From contig JAKJHY010000002.1 of assembly GCA_021648845.1 (NCBI GenBank), positions 334,260-398,259 on the forward strand: DNA of 64,000 bases, in the 5' to 3' direction. Origin of the DNA: Mycobacterium sp. MBM. GTDB lineage: Bacteria; Actinomycetota; Actinomycetes; Mycobacteriales; Mycobacteriaceae. The notes beneath the pieces are model-generated. The model saw only the letters and a program-made list of their open reading frames with translations. It made no database searches and was not told where the DNA came from. Position 1 is the first letter of the stretch. Each line of letters starts with the position of its first letter. Shown in pieces: positions 42,069 to 50,693 of the stretch. The position numbers and the translations under genes were made by a program.

Positions 42069-42787
42069 CCGCCGGTGATCGTGCTGCGCATCTGCTGCAT
42101 CGCCGAGCCTTCGGCGCTGCGCCGTGCCGCCGGCTCCGGCGGCACCTGCCCCTGAGCCTGAGCCTGAGCCTGCGCCTGGGCCTGGGCCTGTTCGGCGGCG
42201 GCACGCAACTGGGCGGCCATCGCCTCGGGCAACTGCACGGTCAGCGGGGTGCGCACCGGCAGCGGCGTATCACCGCGCCGAACCACGGTGTCGGCCAACG
42301 CTTCCCGAGCCTCCTCGGCCAGTGCATCGGCCTGCTCGGGCAGCCCGTTGACCACACAGCGGATCATCCAGCGGTAGCCGTCGACACCGATGAACCGCAC
42401 CGTGCCGGGCTGCTGGCCCGATGGCGCCGAGGTGCCGACACCGACCACCTCGCGGCCCCAGCGGCCGTCCTCGACCCGCACCTTGGCGCCGTCCTTGCGC
42501 AGCGAGTCGGCCAGTTCGGCGGCCACCTCCCGCCACAGCCCGGCCGACTTCGGCGCCGCATAGGCAGCGATGGTGAACCGGCCGTTGGGCGTGACGACCC
42601 AGACCGAACTGGGCACCCCCTGATCGGTCAGCTCCACCTGGACCTGTCCGGCCGCGGGCATCGGCACCAGCACCGACCCCAGGTCCAGCCGGGCGTGTTT
42701 GGCCGACTCCGGATCGTCGAAGTCCTCGATATCGAACGGTCCGTCGAAGTCTTCGGCTTCGTCTGTCACGCTTTCGCCCTCTTTCAC
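42065..42787 (-). CDS. DUF3710 family protein with an Ala-Gln repeat
   Basis: A 240-residue actinobacterial protein, counterpart of Rv2696c. It starts with an acidic segment ([20 protein letters not shown]). The conserved DUF3710 core includes [20 protein letters not shown] and [20 protein letters not shown]. Near the C-terminus an [10 protein letters not shown] stretch is encoded by hexamer repeats (42151-42190). The start overlaps the dut stop (ATGA), so the two are co-translated. Function unknown. Confidence 0.85.
   Translation of the reverse strand: MKEGESVTDEAEDFDGPFDIEDFDDPESAKHARLDLGSVLVPMPAAGQVQVELTDQGVPSSVWVVTPNGRFTIAAYAAPKSAGLWREVAAELADSLRKDGAKVRVEDGRWGREVVGVGTSAPSGQQPGTVRFIGVDGYRWMIRCVVNGLPEQADALAEEAREALADTVVRRGDTPLPVRTPLTVQLPEAMAAQLRAAAEQAQAQAQAQAQAQGQVPPEPAARRSAEGSAMQQMRSTITGG
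42151..42190 (-). repeat. Hexanucleotide tandem repeat inside the DUF3710 gene
   Basis: On the plus strand the sequence is about 6.7 copies of CCTGAG, drifting to CCTGCG and CCTGGG. It encodes an Ala-Gln run in the DUF3710 protein. Changes in copy number by whole units would keep the reading frame. Confidence 0.75.
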
Positions 42788-43248
42788 AAACTCGAATGTC
42801 CGCCGGATGAACCGTGCCCACCCGCACCGCGGGAGGTGTCGGCCAGTCCGGCCTCGTCGAACGATGACACCTCGACGAGCTCGGGCAGCTCCACCCGCTG
42901 CACCAGCAACTGGGCGATGCGATCGCCGCGCCGCACCGTGATCGGCTCCCGCGGGTCGAGGTTGATCAACGTCACCTTGATCTCGCCACGGTAGCCCGCA
43001 TCCACGGTGCCGGGCGTATTGACGATCGAAAGTCCTACGCGGGTAGCCAATCCCGACCGAGGATGGATCAGTCCGACCATCCCGTGCGGAATGGCGACCG
43101 CGATCCCGGTCGGAACCAGCGAACGATGACCGGGCGCCAACTCGACGTCGACGGCGCTGAACAGGTCGACGCCGGCGTCGCCGTCATGGGCCCGACTGGG
43201 CATGGGGAGCTCACGATCCAATCGCACGACCGCCAGAGAAGTGGGCAC
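42784..43248 (-). CDS. dut: dUTP pyrophosphatase
   Basis: A 154-residue trimeric dUTPase that keeps uracil out of DNA and supplies dUMP. All five motifs are present: [13 protein letters not shown] (1), [10 protein letters not shown] (2), [14 protein letters not shown] (3), [13 protein letters not shown] (4) and [17 protein letters not shown] (5). The GTG at 43248 (read [11 protein letters not shown]) matches the M. tuberculosis start; a start 16 codons upstream lacks support. It overlaps the DUF3710 gene by four bases and diverges from the DUF3093 gene. Counterpart of Rv2697c. Confidence 0.96.
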   Translation of the reverse strand: MPTSLAVVRLDRELPMPSRAHDGDAGVDLFSAVDVELAPGHRSLVPTGIAVAIPHGMVGLIHPRSGLATRVGLSIVNTPGTVDAGYRGEIKVTLINLDPREPITVRRGDRIAQLLVQRVELPELVEVSSFDEAGLADTSRGAGGHGSSGGHSSL

Positions 43249-43273
43249 GACGGATGAGATTACTCTTGGGCAC

Positions 43274-43762
43274 GTGTCCGACACGCGCGCTATCACCCAA
43301 ACCGTGCGCTACCGCGAGCGGCTGCGGCTGCCGTGGTGGTTCTGGTTGCCCGGTTTGGGGCTCGCGGCGCTGATCGCCGCCGAAGTGAACATGGGCGTGC
43401 GGGGCCTGCCGGATTGGGTGCCCTACGCGGTGCTGTTGCCGGTCGCGGCGGCAACCTTGATGTGGGCCGGACGCATGGAGATCCGGGTCGTCCAAAACGG
43501 GGAGGGGCCAGATAGTGCCGTCGAATTGTGGGCGGGCCCGGCGCATCTACCCGTGAGTGTCATCTCACGGTCCGCGGAAGTACCCGCCTCGGCCAAGTCT
43601 GCGGCGCTGGGGCGCCAACTCGACCCGGCCGCCTACGTCCTGCACAAGGCGTGGGTCGGCCCGATGATCCTCGTCGTGCTCGACGACCCGGACGACCCCA
43701 CCCCGTACTGGTTGGTCAGCTGTCGTCATCCCGACCGGGTGCTGGCCGCGCTGCGCAGCTGA
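43274..43762 (+). CDS. DUF3093 membrane protein
   Basis: A 162-residue protein with two membrane helices ([20 protein letters not shown] and [18 protein letters not shown]) and a soluble C-terminal part ending [18 protein letters not shown]. Counterpart of Rv2698. The GTG at 43274 lies seven bases after TACTCT, so the mRNA is probably leaderless. Divergent from dut with 25 bases between the starts. The function is unknown. Confidence 0.85.
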   Translation: MSDTRAITQTVRYRERLRLPWWFWLPGLGLAALIAAEVNMGVRGLPDWVPYAVLLPVAAATLMWAGRMEIRVVQNGEGPDSAVELWAGPAHLPVSVISRSAEVPASAKSAALGRQLDPAAYVLHKAWVGPMILVVLDDPDDPTPYWLVSCRHPDRVLAALRS

Positions 43763-43771
43763 CCGCTCGGC

Positions 43772-44074
43772 TCACGCCGCGCAGTCGGTGCAGATGTAGA
43801 GCCCGTTCTTCTCGCTGGCCAGTCGGCTGCGGTGGTGCACCAAGAAGCAGCTCGAGCAGGTGAACTCATCGGCCTGCTTCGGGACAACGCGAACAGACAG
43901 TTCCTCGCCGGACAGATCCGCGCCCGGCAGTTCGAACGATTCCGCGGACTCTGATTCATCGACGTCCACGACGGCCGATTGAGCCTCGTTACGTCGCGCT
44001 TTGAGCTCTTCCAGCGAATCCTCGGACACATCATCTGTCTCGGTTCGCCGTGGAGCGTCGTAGTCGGTAGCCAT
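43772..44074 (-). CDS. DUF4193 zinc-ribbon protein
   Basis: A 100-residue protein, counterpart of Rv2699c. The N-terminal two-thirds are acidic and probably disordered; the C-terminus holds a zinc-ribbon-like pair of CxxC motifs (FTCSSCFLVHHRSRL and LYICTDCAA). I chose ATG 44074 (MATDYDAPRR) since GGAGGGG stands six bases before it. A perfect CRP-type site lies about 100 bases upstream (44180-44195). The function is unknown. Confidence 0.87.
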   Translation of the reverse strand: MATDYDAPRRTETDDVSEDSLEELKARRNEAQSAVVDVDESESAESFELPGADLSGEELSVRVVPKQADEFTCSSCFLVHHRSRLASEKNGLYICTDCAA

Positions 44075-44179
44075 ATTCATCCCCTCCGGTACCGTTTGCA
44101 GCACCCTTGCAGCAGAGCTTTGTACCAGCGTCGAACGCCTGCACCAAATGATTCGTGCCCGGAATCGACGTGGATTGAC

Positions 44180-44195
44180 TGTGATTTATATCACA
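44180..44195. promoter_or_regulatory. CRP/Rv3676-type binding site
   Basis: TGTGA-TTTATA-TCACA matches the CRP consensus TGTGA-N6-TCACA at every fixed base. It lies between the DUF4193 gene (about 106 bases upstream of its start) and cei (54 bases upstream of its start), so a cAMP-receptor protein could control either one. Confidence 0.75.
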
Positions 44196-44248
44196 GCGCA
44201 AAACCCCTGGTAGGGACCCTTGCCCGGGGAAGGCCCTAAGGTGCAGGG

Positions 44249-44902
44249 GTGGTCGCATCCATCACCGAGGGCACGGCGTTCGACAAACACGGTCGTCCGT
44301 TCCGCCGCCGCAATTTCGTGCCCGCGCTGTGCCTGTTCGTGGCGCTCGCCTTGGTGACCGGCGTGGTGTGGGTGGTCGCACTCAACCAATCCACCGAGGT
44401 TCCCGAAGCCGTCGCGTGCAACCCACCCCCGCCCCCGACCGGCGATGCCAGCCAGCCCGTACTCGGCCAGCAGGTCCCACCCGCCGAGATGGCCGAAGTC
44501 ATGCCCGCTCGGCTGGCCGATACCAAGGTCGAGGTGCTCAACGCCAGCGGCCGGGGCGGCCAGGCCGCCGAGGTGGCCGGTGCGCTGCGCGACCTCGGTT
44601 TCGCCCAACCCACCGCCGCCAACGACCCCGTCTACGCCAACAGCCGGCTCGACTGTCAGGGACAGATCCGTTTCGGTGAGACCGGCCGGGCCGCCGCGGC
44701 CGCGGTATGGCTGGTGGCCCCGTGCACCGAACTGTTCCTCGACGGCCGCACCGACGATTCGGTGGACCTCGCCGTCGGCACCGAGTTCACCGAGTTCAGC
44801 CGCAGCGACGATATCGACGCCATGCTGGCGGGCCTGCGGCCGGACGCCACCCAGCCCCCCGATGCCGCGCTGCTGACCAAGATCCACAGCACGACCTGCT
44901 GA
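44249..44902 (+). CDS. cei: Envelope integrity protein Cei (LytR C-terminal domain)
   Basis: A 217-residue membrane-anchored protein, counterpart of Rv2700, needed for envelope integrity in mycobacteria. A cytoplasmic basic start (HGRPFRRRNF) is followed by one membrane helix, ALCLFVALALVTGVVWVVAL. The exported LytR_C domain has the motif VEVLNASGRGGQAAEVAGAL and Cys residues likely to be disulphide-bonded (VACNPPPP; RLDCQGQI; VAPCTELF). The start GTG 44249 follows a TAAGGT box. It ends two bases from suhB. Confidence 0.88.
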   Translation: MVASITEGTAFDKHGRPFRRRNFVPALCLFVALALVTGVVWVVALNQSTEVPEAVACNPPPPPTGDASQPVLGQQVPPAEMAEVMPARLADTKVEVLNASGRGGQAAEVAGALRDLGFAQPTAANDPVYANSRLDCQGQIRFGETGRAAAAAVWLVAPCTELFLDGRTDDSVDLAVGTEFTEFSRSDDIDAMLAGLRPDATQPPDAALLTKIHSTTC

Positions 44903-44903
44903 G

Positions 44904-45737
44904 CTACCCGACCCGCGTGAGCGCCTCGTCGAGCGCCGCCGCCACCCCCGGCGCCGCGGCCACCAATACCTGCGGGGCAGCGCCGGTCGCGGCCGGCAAC
45001 CGCAGCACCGCCCCGGCCTCGGCGGCGATCAGGGCACCGGCCGCCCAGTCCCAGACGTGCACGTCATCCTCGAAATAGGCGTCCAACCGCCCGGCAGCCA
45101 CCATGCACAGGTCCAGGGCGCACGACCCGATCCGGCGCACATCGCGCACATCGGGTAACAGCGCCGCCAGCACCGCGGCCTGGCGCGCACGCTGCTCGGC
45201 GGCATAAGAGAATCCGGTACCCAGCAGGGCCAGCGACAAATCGTCGATGGTGTTGCAGCGCAGACTGCTCGACACGCCGTCGCGGGTGACAGTGGCACCG
45301 CCACCGAGCGCGGCCGAGTACAACTCCCCGGTCGGCACGTTGACCACCGCACCGGCAACCGACACACCGTCGATCTGCACACCGACCGATACCGCGTAGG
45401 CCTCGATGCCGTAGACGAAGTTCACCGTCCCGTCGATCGGGTCGATCACCCACACCGGCTGACCGATCCCCGCGCGCCCCGAACCGCCCTCCTCCTCGCC
45501 GAGCACATGGTCGCCCGGGCGGAGGACGGCGAGCCGCTCACGCAGCAGCCGTTCGGTCTGGGTGTCGACCACGGTCACCGGATCGGTCGGGGTGCTCTTG
45601 GTGTGCACCGACCCGGACTGCGCCACCCCCGCCACCCCGAACACCTCGGCCCGCCTGGTCCGCACGAACGCGGCCGCCTCCGTGGCCAATTGCTCCGACA
45701 CGGCACGCAGCGTCTGGGGATCGTTGTCGTCCAGCAT
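44904..45737 (-). CDS. suhB: Inositol-1-monophosphatase SuhB
   Basis: A 277-residue Mg2+-dependent phosphatase giving inositol, used in mycobacteria for phosphatidylinositol mannosides and mycothiol. Metal motifs are present: GDHVLGEEEGG, VWVIDPIDGTVNFVYG and DDVHVWDWAAGALIAAEAG. Start ATG at 45737; the long upstream extension is antisense to ppgK. Divergent from ppgK across a 72-base gap with a perfect inverted repeat. Counterpart of Rv2701c. Confidence 0.95.
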   Translation of the reverse strand: MLDDNDPQTLRAVSEQLATEAAAFVRTRRAEVFGVAGVAQSGSVHTKSTPTDPVTVVDTQTERLLRERLAVLRPGDHVLGEEEGGSGRAGIGQPVWVIDPIDGTVNFVYGIEAYAVSVGVQIDGVSVAGAVVNVPTGELYSAALGGGATVTRDGVSSSLRCNTIDDLSLALLGTGFSYAAEQRARQAAVLAALLPDVRDVRRIGSCALDLCMVAAGRLDAYFEDDVHVWDWAAGALIAAEAGAVLRLPAATGAAPQVLVAAAPGVAAALDEALTRVG

Positions 45738-45747
45738 GGCTACATCG

Positions 45748-45770
45748 CACCACAACCCTTTATTGTGGTG
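45748..45770. promoter_or_regulatory. Inverted repeat between suhB and ppgK
   Basis: CACCACAA-CCCTTTA-TTGTGGTG is a perfect 8-bp inverted repeat centred in the 72-base divergent gap. It is well placed to act as a shared operator; an unusual A/T-rich loop in a high-GC context adds to the impression of function. Confidence 0.5.
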
Positions 45771-45809
45771 GCGAATTGCCTTGTCCGCCGCCTGCATAGG
45801 AGCGTGCCA

Positions 45810-46583
45810 GTGACCGAATCGACCAACACCGGATTCGGCGTCGACGTCGGCGGCAGCGGTATCAAGGGAGGCCTCGTCGACCTCGACACCGGCGCCCTCA
45901 TCGGCGAACGGTTCAAGCTGGCCACCCCGCAACCGTCCACGCCGAGCGCGGTGGCCACCACCGTGGCCACGGTGGTCCGCGAGTTCGGCTGGACGGGCAA
46001 ACTCGGCGTGACCTATCCGGGCGTGGTGACCAACGGCATCGTGCGGACCGCCGCCAATGTCGACAAGGGCTGGATCGGGACCAACGCGGCCGAGGTGATC
46101 AGCGCAGAACTCGGCGGGCAGCAGGTGACGGTGCTCAACGACGCCGACGCCGCCGGCCTGGCCGAGCAACGCTACGGCGCAGGCAAGGACCACAGCGGAC
46201 TGATCGTGCTGCTGACCTTCGGCACCGGCATCGGATCCGCCGTCATCTACAACGGTGTGTTGCTCCCCAACACCGAGTTCGGCCACCTCGAGGTGGGCGG
46301 CAAGGAAGCCGAGCACCGCGCCGCGTCGTCGGTGAAGGAACGCAAGGAGTGGAACTACCAGCGCTGGACCGAGGAAGTCACCAAAGTGCTGGTAGCCATC
46401 GAAAACGCGATCTGGCCCGACTTGTTCATCGCCGGCGGCGGTATCAGCCGCAAGGCCGACCGCTGGATCCCGCTGCTGAAGAACCGCACCCCGGTGGTGC
46501 CCGCCGCGTTGCTCAACAGTGCCGGCATCGTCGGTGCCGCGATGGCCGCCCACGACGCCCGCACCGAGACCGCCACGGCGTGA
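45810..46583 (+). CDS. ppgK: Polyphosphate glucokinase
   Basis: A 257-residue ROK-type glucokinase using polyphosphate or ATP to phosphorylate glucose. Seen are the phosphate motif FGVDVGGSGIKGG, VTYPGVVTNGIVRTAAN, the catalytic Asp in VLNDADAAGLAEQ, the adenosine-side loop TFGTGIGSAVIYNG, and a late IAGGGISRKADRW. The GTG at 45810 follows AGGAG. Counterpart of Rv2702. It is divergent from suhB and lies just before sigA. Confidence 0.95.
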   Translation: MTESTNTGFGVDVGGSGIKGGLVDLDTGALIGERFKLATPQPSTPSAVATTVATVVREFGWTGKLGVTYPGVVTNGIVRTAANVDKGWIGTNAAEVISAELGGQQVTVLNDADAAGLAEQRYGAGKDHSGLIVLLTFGTGIGSAVIYNGVLLPNTEFGHLEVGGKEAEHRAASSVKERKEWNYQRWTEEVTKVLVAIENAIWPDLFIAGGGISRKADRWIPLLKNRTPVVPAALLNSAGIVGAAMAAHDARTETATA

Positions 46584-46643
46584 TCACGACGCGCACGGCA
46601 AGTCAAATTCACCGCTCGGCGCGGTGCTCACCCACACTGTCGT

Positions 46644-46649
46644 TACAAT
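46644..46649 (+). promoter_or_regulatory. sigA: Probable -10 box of the sigA promoter
   Basis: TACAAT in CGTTACAATGG is the best -10 match in the 198-base gap before sigA, leaving a leader of about 125 bases. I see no convincing -35 box. The leader contains several short GC-rich repeats but no recognised riboswitch. Confidence 0.45.
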
Positions 46650-46781
46650 GGTCCGTGGCGGCCGCCTACCGAGATAGCGGCGGATATCCGAGCAGAGATC
46701 TAACGCCAATATTCGAGACAGCCGACAACTTTCCGTGACACGCGTGCGCGTCATCGGATCCGCAAGACCGAGAGGGTGTAC

Positions 46782-48200
46782 GTGGCAGCGACAAAGACCA
46801 GCCCGGCAACCGATGAGCTGGTAACGCCCACCGCAACCAAGACGCCTGCGAAGAAGGCGCCCGCCAAGGCCGCCGCAAAGGCCCCGGCAGCCAAGGCCCC
46901 GGCCAAGCGGGCGGCGAAGAAGGCTCCCGCCAAGAAGGCCGCCGGCACCCGCGCCAAGAAAGACGAGTCCGCCGAGGGCGTCACCGACGGCGAGGATCTC
47001 GAAACCACCGACGACCTGGAAGTCGAACCCGATGACGTCCTCGACGTCGAGGACGTGGAGATCGAGGACGTCGAGATCGAAGACGACGCCGAGGATCCCG
47101 AAGAGGCCGACGCCGACGGCGACGAGGCGGAAACCGCGGGCGATGCCAAGGCCAAACCAGCCAAGGCCGACGATGACATCGCCGAGCCGTCCGAGAAGGA
47201 CAAGGCCTCCGGTGACTTCGTCTGGGATGAAGAGGAATCCGAGGCGCTGCGGCAGGCCCGTAAGGACGCCGAGCTCACCGCGTCGGCGGACTCGGTGCGC
47301 GCCTACCTCAAGCAGATCGGCAAGGTGGCGCTGCTCAACGCCGAAGAGGAAGTCGAGCTCGCCAAACGCATCGAGGCCGGGTTGTATGCCACCCAGCTGA
47401 TGACCGAACTGGCCGAGAAGGGCGAGAAACTGCCCGCCGCCCAGCGCCGGGACATGCAGTGGATCTGCCGCGACGGCGACCGCGCCAAGAATCACCTGCT
47501 GGAGGCCAACCTGCGTCTGGTGGTGTCGCTGGCCAAGCGCTACACCGGTCGCGGCATGGCCTTCCTGGACCTCATCCAGGAGGGCAACCTCGGTCTGATC
47601 CGCGCGGTCGAGAAATTCGACTACACCAAGGGCTACAAGTTCTCCACGTATGCCACCTGGTGGATCCGCCAGGCCATCACCCGCGCCATGGCCGACCAGG
47701 CCCGCACCATCCGTATCCCGGTGCACATGGTCGAGGTCATCAACAAGCTGGGCCGTATCCAGCGTGAGCTGCTGCAGGACCTGGGCCGCGAGCCCACGCC
47801 CGAGGAGCTGGCCAAGGAAATGGACATCACGCCGGAGAAGGTGCTGGAAATCCAGCAGTATGCGCGTGAGCCGATCTCGCTGGACCAGACCATCGGCGAC
47901 GAGGGCGACAGCCAGCTCGGCGACTTCATCGAGGACAGCGAAGCCGTGGTGGCCGTCGACGCGGTCTCCTTCACCCTGCTGCAGGATCAGCTGCAGTCGG
48001 TGCTGGAGACGCTGTCCGAGCGCGAGGCCGGCGTGGTCCGGCTGCGCTTCGGCCTCACCGACGGCCAGCCGCGCACCCTCGACGAGATCGGCCAGGTCTA
48101 CGGGGTGACCCGGGAGCGCATCCGCCAGATCGAGTCCAAGACGATGTCGAAGTTGCGGCATCCCAGCCGCTCACAGGTGCTGCGCGACTACCTGGACTAG
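46782..48200 (+). CDS. sigA: Primary sigma factor SigA
   Basis: A 472-residue housekeeping sigma-70 factor (Rv2703). The first 60 residues are a Lys/Ala/Pro-rich repeat ([20 protein letters not shown]), followed by an acidic stretch to about residue 145. Region 1.2 begins [17 protein letters not shown]. Region 2 includes [20 protein letters not shown], then [20 protein letters not shown] and [20 protein letters not shown]. Region 4 has the [23 protein letters not shown]. The GTG 46782 (VAATKTSP) matches the mycobacterial start; a GTG two codons earlier lies in the same frame. Confidence 0.97.
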   Translation: MAATKTSPATDELVTPTATKTPAKKAPAKAAAKAPAAKAPAKRAAKKAPAKKAAGTRAKKDESAEGVTDGEDLETTDDLEVEPDDVLDVEDVEIEDVEIEDDAEDPEEADADGDEAETAGDAKAKPAKADDDIAEPSEKDKASGDFVWDEEESEALRQARKDAELTASADSVRAYLKQIGKVALLNAEEEVELAKRIEAGLYATQLMTELAEKGEKLPAAQRRDMQWICRDGDRAKNHLLEANLRLVVSLAKRYTGRGMAFLDLIQEGNLGLIRAVEKFDYTKGYKFSTYATWWIRQAITRAMADQARTIRIPVHMVEVINKLGRIQRELLQDLGREPTPEELAKEMDITPEKVLEIQQYAREPISLDQTIGDEGDSQLGDFIEDSEAVVAVDAVSFTLLQDQLQSVLETLSEREAGVVRLRFGLTDGQPRTLDEIGQVYGVTRERIRQIESKTMSKLRHPSRSQVLRDYLD

Positions 48201-48991
48201 GCCTTGACCCGACGTTCGCGCAGTTTGTAGCTCATCGGCCACGACTCGCGCGACTCGTCGCCGGTCAGCGGCACACCGATGCTGCCCAGCTTGACGTCGT
48301 AGGCCTCCAGGTCCGGGCCGGCCTCCCGCTCGGCCCGTTCCCGGGCCAGGTAGTACAGCTGATCGATCTCGAGTTCCTTGAAGGCCACGAAGGTCGACTT
48401 GCGGACCGTGTGCGGGCTGGTCGCCTCCGCGACCATCCGTTCGGTCAACACCCGGCCACCCAGCACCGCGGCGCCCAGCAGCGCAAACGGGACCACCCAG
48501 TAGCAGATGAACGACAACGGGGCGGTGGTGTCCAGGACAGTGGCGTCGCCCTGCACGATCGGCGGGATCGCCGAGGAGACCGTCATCCCGGCGAACGCAG
48601 CGACCCAGATCCAGGTGATCCGGGTGGTGATCGCAGCGAACAGCTCGCTCTTGACCACCTCGGGGGATTGATCGGCTTCGGCGAATTCGCGCACGAACGG
48701 CCGGCCGGCCAGCACTCCGGCCAACGCGACCAGCAGGATGCCCAGGCCGCTGAGCGGCTGGATCCAGCGCTCCAGGAAGGCCTGGCTGACGGTCACGGTG
48801 AGTACGGTCAGCACCGCGAAAACGGCGATGGCGCCGATCTCCAGGGTGCGGGCCGCGGTGCCGCGGACCCGCCCGATCGTGTACGAGGCCACCGCGACGG
48901 CCAATGCCACCAGCACGGCCGCAGTGAAGGGCACATTGCCCACCAAAATCCAGTAGACGATCCACGGCGCGAAGCCGGACAGTATTGCCAC
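48197..48991 (-). CDS. Hypothetical membrane protein beside sigA
   Basis: A 264-residue protein with six or seven hydrophobic helices ([56 protein letters not shown]) and a soluble basic C-terminus ([15 protein letters not shown]). It overlaps the end of sigA by four bases. I do not recognise a family. It is not in the H37Rv order that I recall, so it may be specific to environmental species. A short A/T-rich stretch precedes its start. The SDR gene lies upstream on the same strand. Confidence 0.62.
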   Translation of the reverse strand: MAILSGFAPWIVYWILVGNVPFTAAVLVALAVAVASYTIGRVRGTAARTLEIGAIAVFAVLTVLTVTVSQAFLERWIQPLSGLGILLVALAGVLAGRPFVREFAEADQSPEVVKSELFAAITTRITWIWVAAFAGMTVSSAIPPIVQGDATVLDTTAPLSFICYWVVPFALLGAAVLGGRVLTERMVAEATSPHTVRKSTFVAFKELEIDQLYYLARERAEREAGPDLEAYDVKLGSIGVPLTGDESRESWPMSYKLRERRVKA

Positions 48992-49027
48992 AGTCAGCCA
49001 GTTTACAAAGTTATCGCCATTTGTTAA

Positions 49028-49861
49028 TCAGCGAATGATCACCGTACTGGGTTCCCTTGGCGAGCCGAGCATTTCGCGGTGCGACGGTGGACGACGGCCG
49101 CCGTCGTCGGTGAGCCCGTAGCGCGTCGCCACCTCGGCGGCGATCAGTGTCCGCCCGCTCAGCTGCGCCAGCTCCGGGTCGGCGAACAGGGCATCGATCA
49201 CATGCCCGGTGAACTCGGGGGTCTCGGCGTGCGCAGCTGTGGCCGCCAAGGCGTCGGGGTTGCCGGCGAATGCCGCGCGCAGTCGATCGGTCAGCAGGAT
49301 CCCCATCCAGATCGAGACACAGGACACCGCGGTGCCGCCGAAGTCGACGGCCATATCGGCCGCCATCTTGTCGATCCCCGCCTTCTGCGCCCCGTAGGCG
49401 GGCCCATGCATGTAGCAGACCGAGCCCGGCGAGGAGGTGAACACGATCAACCCCCGCGGGCGGGCGGTCAGCAGGGGCGCCGCATGCCAGGACGCCACAT
49501 AGCCCGACCGCAGCCCGACATCGAGCACATCGCCCAGCCCGACCGGCTTCTCCCAGAACGGCCGAGCGCCGGTGAGCTCGTCGTGGATGACGGCGGCATT
49601 GTTGACCAGCAGGTCAAGGCCGCCGTGCTCGTCGCGGACCCGGGCGAACAACCGCGCCACCGCATCATCGTCACCATGGTCGAGCGGGACCGCGACACCG
49701 GTACCGCCGGCAGCGGCCACCCGGTCGGCGGTACCGGACTCGACGATGGAGCGGCCCGTGACATACACCGACCAGCCGTGTGCACCCAGAGCCGTCGCAA
49801 TACCCCGGCCGGCGCCACGACTGGCGCCGGTCACCACCGCGACGCGACGGGCTGCACTCAC
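49028..49861 (-). CDS. Short-chain dehydrogenase/reductase
   Basis: A 277-residue classical SDR. The NAD(P) motif is VVTGASRGAGRGIATAL, with LLVNNAAVIHDE for the adenine-side Asn. The catalytic Tyr and Lys are in YGAQKAGIDKMAAD, and the preceding Ser is in VFTSSPGSVCY. Substrate not predictable. It ends 36 bases before the membrane protein start and is probably co-transcribed with it. The C-terminal 40 residues are Arg-rich and extend past the usual fold. Confidence 0.85.
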   Translation of the reverse strand: MSAARRVAVVTGASRGAGRGIATALGAHGWSVYVTGRSIVESGTADRVAAAGGTGVAVPLDHGDDDAVARLFARVRDEHGGLDLLVNNAAVIHDELTGARPFWEKPVGLGDVLDVGLRSGYVASWHAAPLLTARPRGLIVFTSSPGSVCYMHGPAYGAQKAGIDKMAADMAVDFGGTAVSCVSIWMGILLTDRLRAAFAGNPDALAATAAHAETPEFTGHVIDALFADPELAQLSGRTLIAAEVATRYGLTDDGGRRPPSHREMLGSPREPSTVIIR

Positions 49862-49927
49862 CGCCCCAACCTAACCTCTCGGGTTTCGCGTCTACGATGG
49901 CGTCGTGGATTCCGGGACGGCCGTGCG

Positions 49928-50296
49928 CTATTCGTCGGTCGCCGGCAACTCGGCGAACGAGCCGTCCGCGGCGGGCAGGTAACGCGTGACACTTGTCACA
50001 GCATCGGCGGGCAGAGGGCCGTACAGGTGCGGGAACAGCATCGATGCCGGATCGGTCGGCACACCGGGCTCCCAGCGCACCGGATCGGCGAGCCGCGCCG
50101 GGTCGATCATCAACAGCACGAGATCCGTTCGCCCCGCGTACAGCCGGTTCGCCGGCAGATGAACCTGCTCAGGGGACGAAAGATGAATGAAGCCCACCTC
50201 GGCCAGCGACGGCGGCCGGTGCTCACCGGTCGCCGCGGCATGCCGCCATTCGTGATCGGCGCACAGGTGCACAAGAACCTCGCTGCGGGTAGTCAT
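49928..50296 (-). CDS. DUF952 family protein
   Basis: A 122-residue protein starting MTTRSEVLVHLCADHEWRHA. It matches the small DUF952 family: VGFIHLSSPEQVHLPANRLY, LVLLMIDPARLADPVRWEPG and LFPHLYGPLPADAVTSV. Family members resemble ADP-ribosyltransferase-like folds but have no proven function as far as I know. The frame remains open upstream, but only this start gives the family N-terminus. Divergent from the small zinc-binding gene at 50432. Confidence 0.82.
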   Translation of the reverse strand: MTTRSEVLVHLCADHEWRHAAATGEHRPPSLAEVGFIHLSSPEQVHLPANRLYAGRTDLVLLMIDPARLADPVRWEPGVPTDPASMLFPHLYGPLPADAVTSVTRYLPAADGSFAELPATDE

Positions 50297-50431
50297 GCCG
50301 TCCACCCTGCTCTCTGGGTAACGCCGGCGCAGTGAGACACGACACACCGGTGAACACCCAGGGAACAAGGCCAGAACCGAAAACGTCTGACACAGTAGAC
50401 ATACGCACCAAAGCTGAACGGAGGAAGTGCC

Positions 50432-50623
50432 GTGAACGCAACACTGACCAGTCCGGAACTGACCCGGGCCGATCGCTGCGACCGCTGTGGTGCCGCCGCG
50501 CGGGTACGCGCGAAGCTGCCGTCCGGCGCCGAACTGCTGTTCTGCCAGCACCACGCCAACGAGCACGAAGCCAAGCTGATCGAGCTGGCCGCCGTGATCG
50601 AGGTCAGCGCCGTCGACGCCTAG
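50432..50623 (+). CDS. Small zinc-binding protein (DUF7455-like)
   Basis: A 63-residue protein beginning at GTG 50432 after GGAGGAAGTGCC. It carries ADRCDRCGAAARVRAKL and LFCQHHANEHEAKLIELAA, so Cys and His residues are spaced for one zinc ion. This matches small actinobacterial proteins labelled DUF7455. The function is unknown. It is followed by tandem GGGGCGCCC units and the YihY gene, which may form a stem at the mRNA end. Confidence 0.75.
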   Translation: MNATLTSPELTRADRCDRCGAAARVRAKLPSGAELLFCQHHANEHEAKLIELAAVIEVSAVDA

Positions 50624-50693
50624 CGATTCGGCTGCCCGGGGCGCCCGGGGCGCCCGGACAGCCGGGTTTGCCGTCGGGGGTGCGGGACCGGTG

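Noticed and set aside
46584..48161. 525-codon minus-strand ORF
   Set aside because: Antisense shadow of sigA; Leu/Gly/His-rich with no motif.
50637..50660. Tandem GGGGCGCCC units as a possible repeat array
   Set aside because: Only about two copies; more likely part of a GC-rich mRNA end. No spacer-repeat pattern of a CRISPR was seen anywhere.
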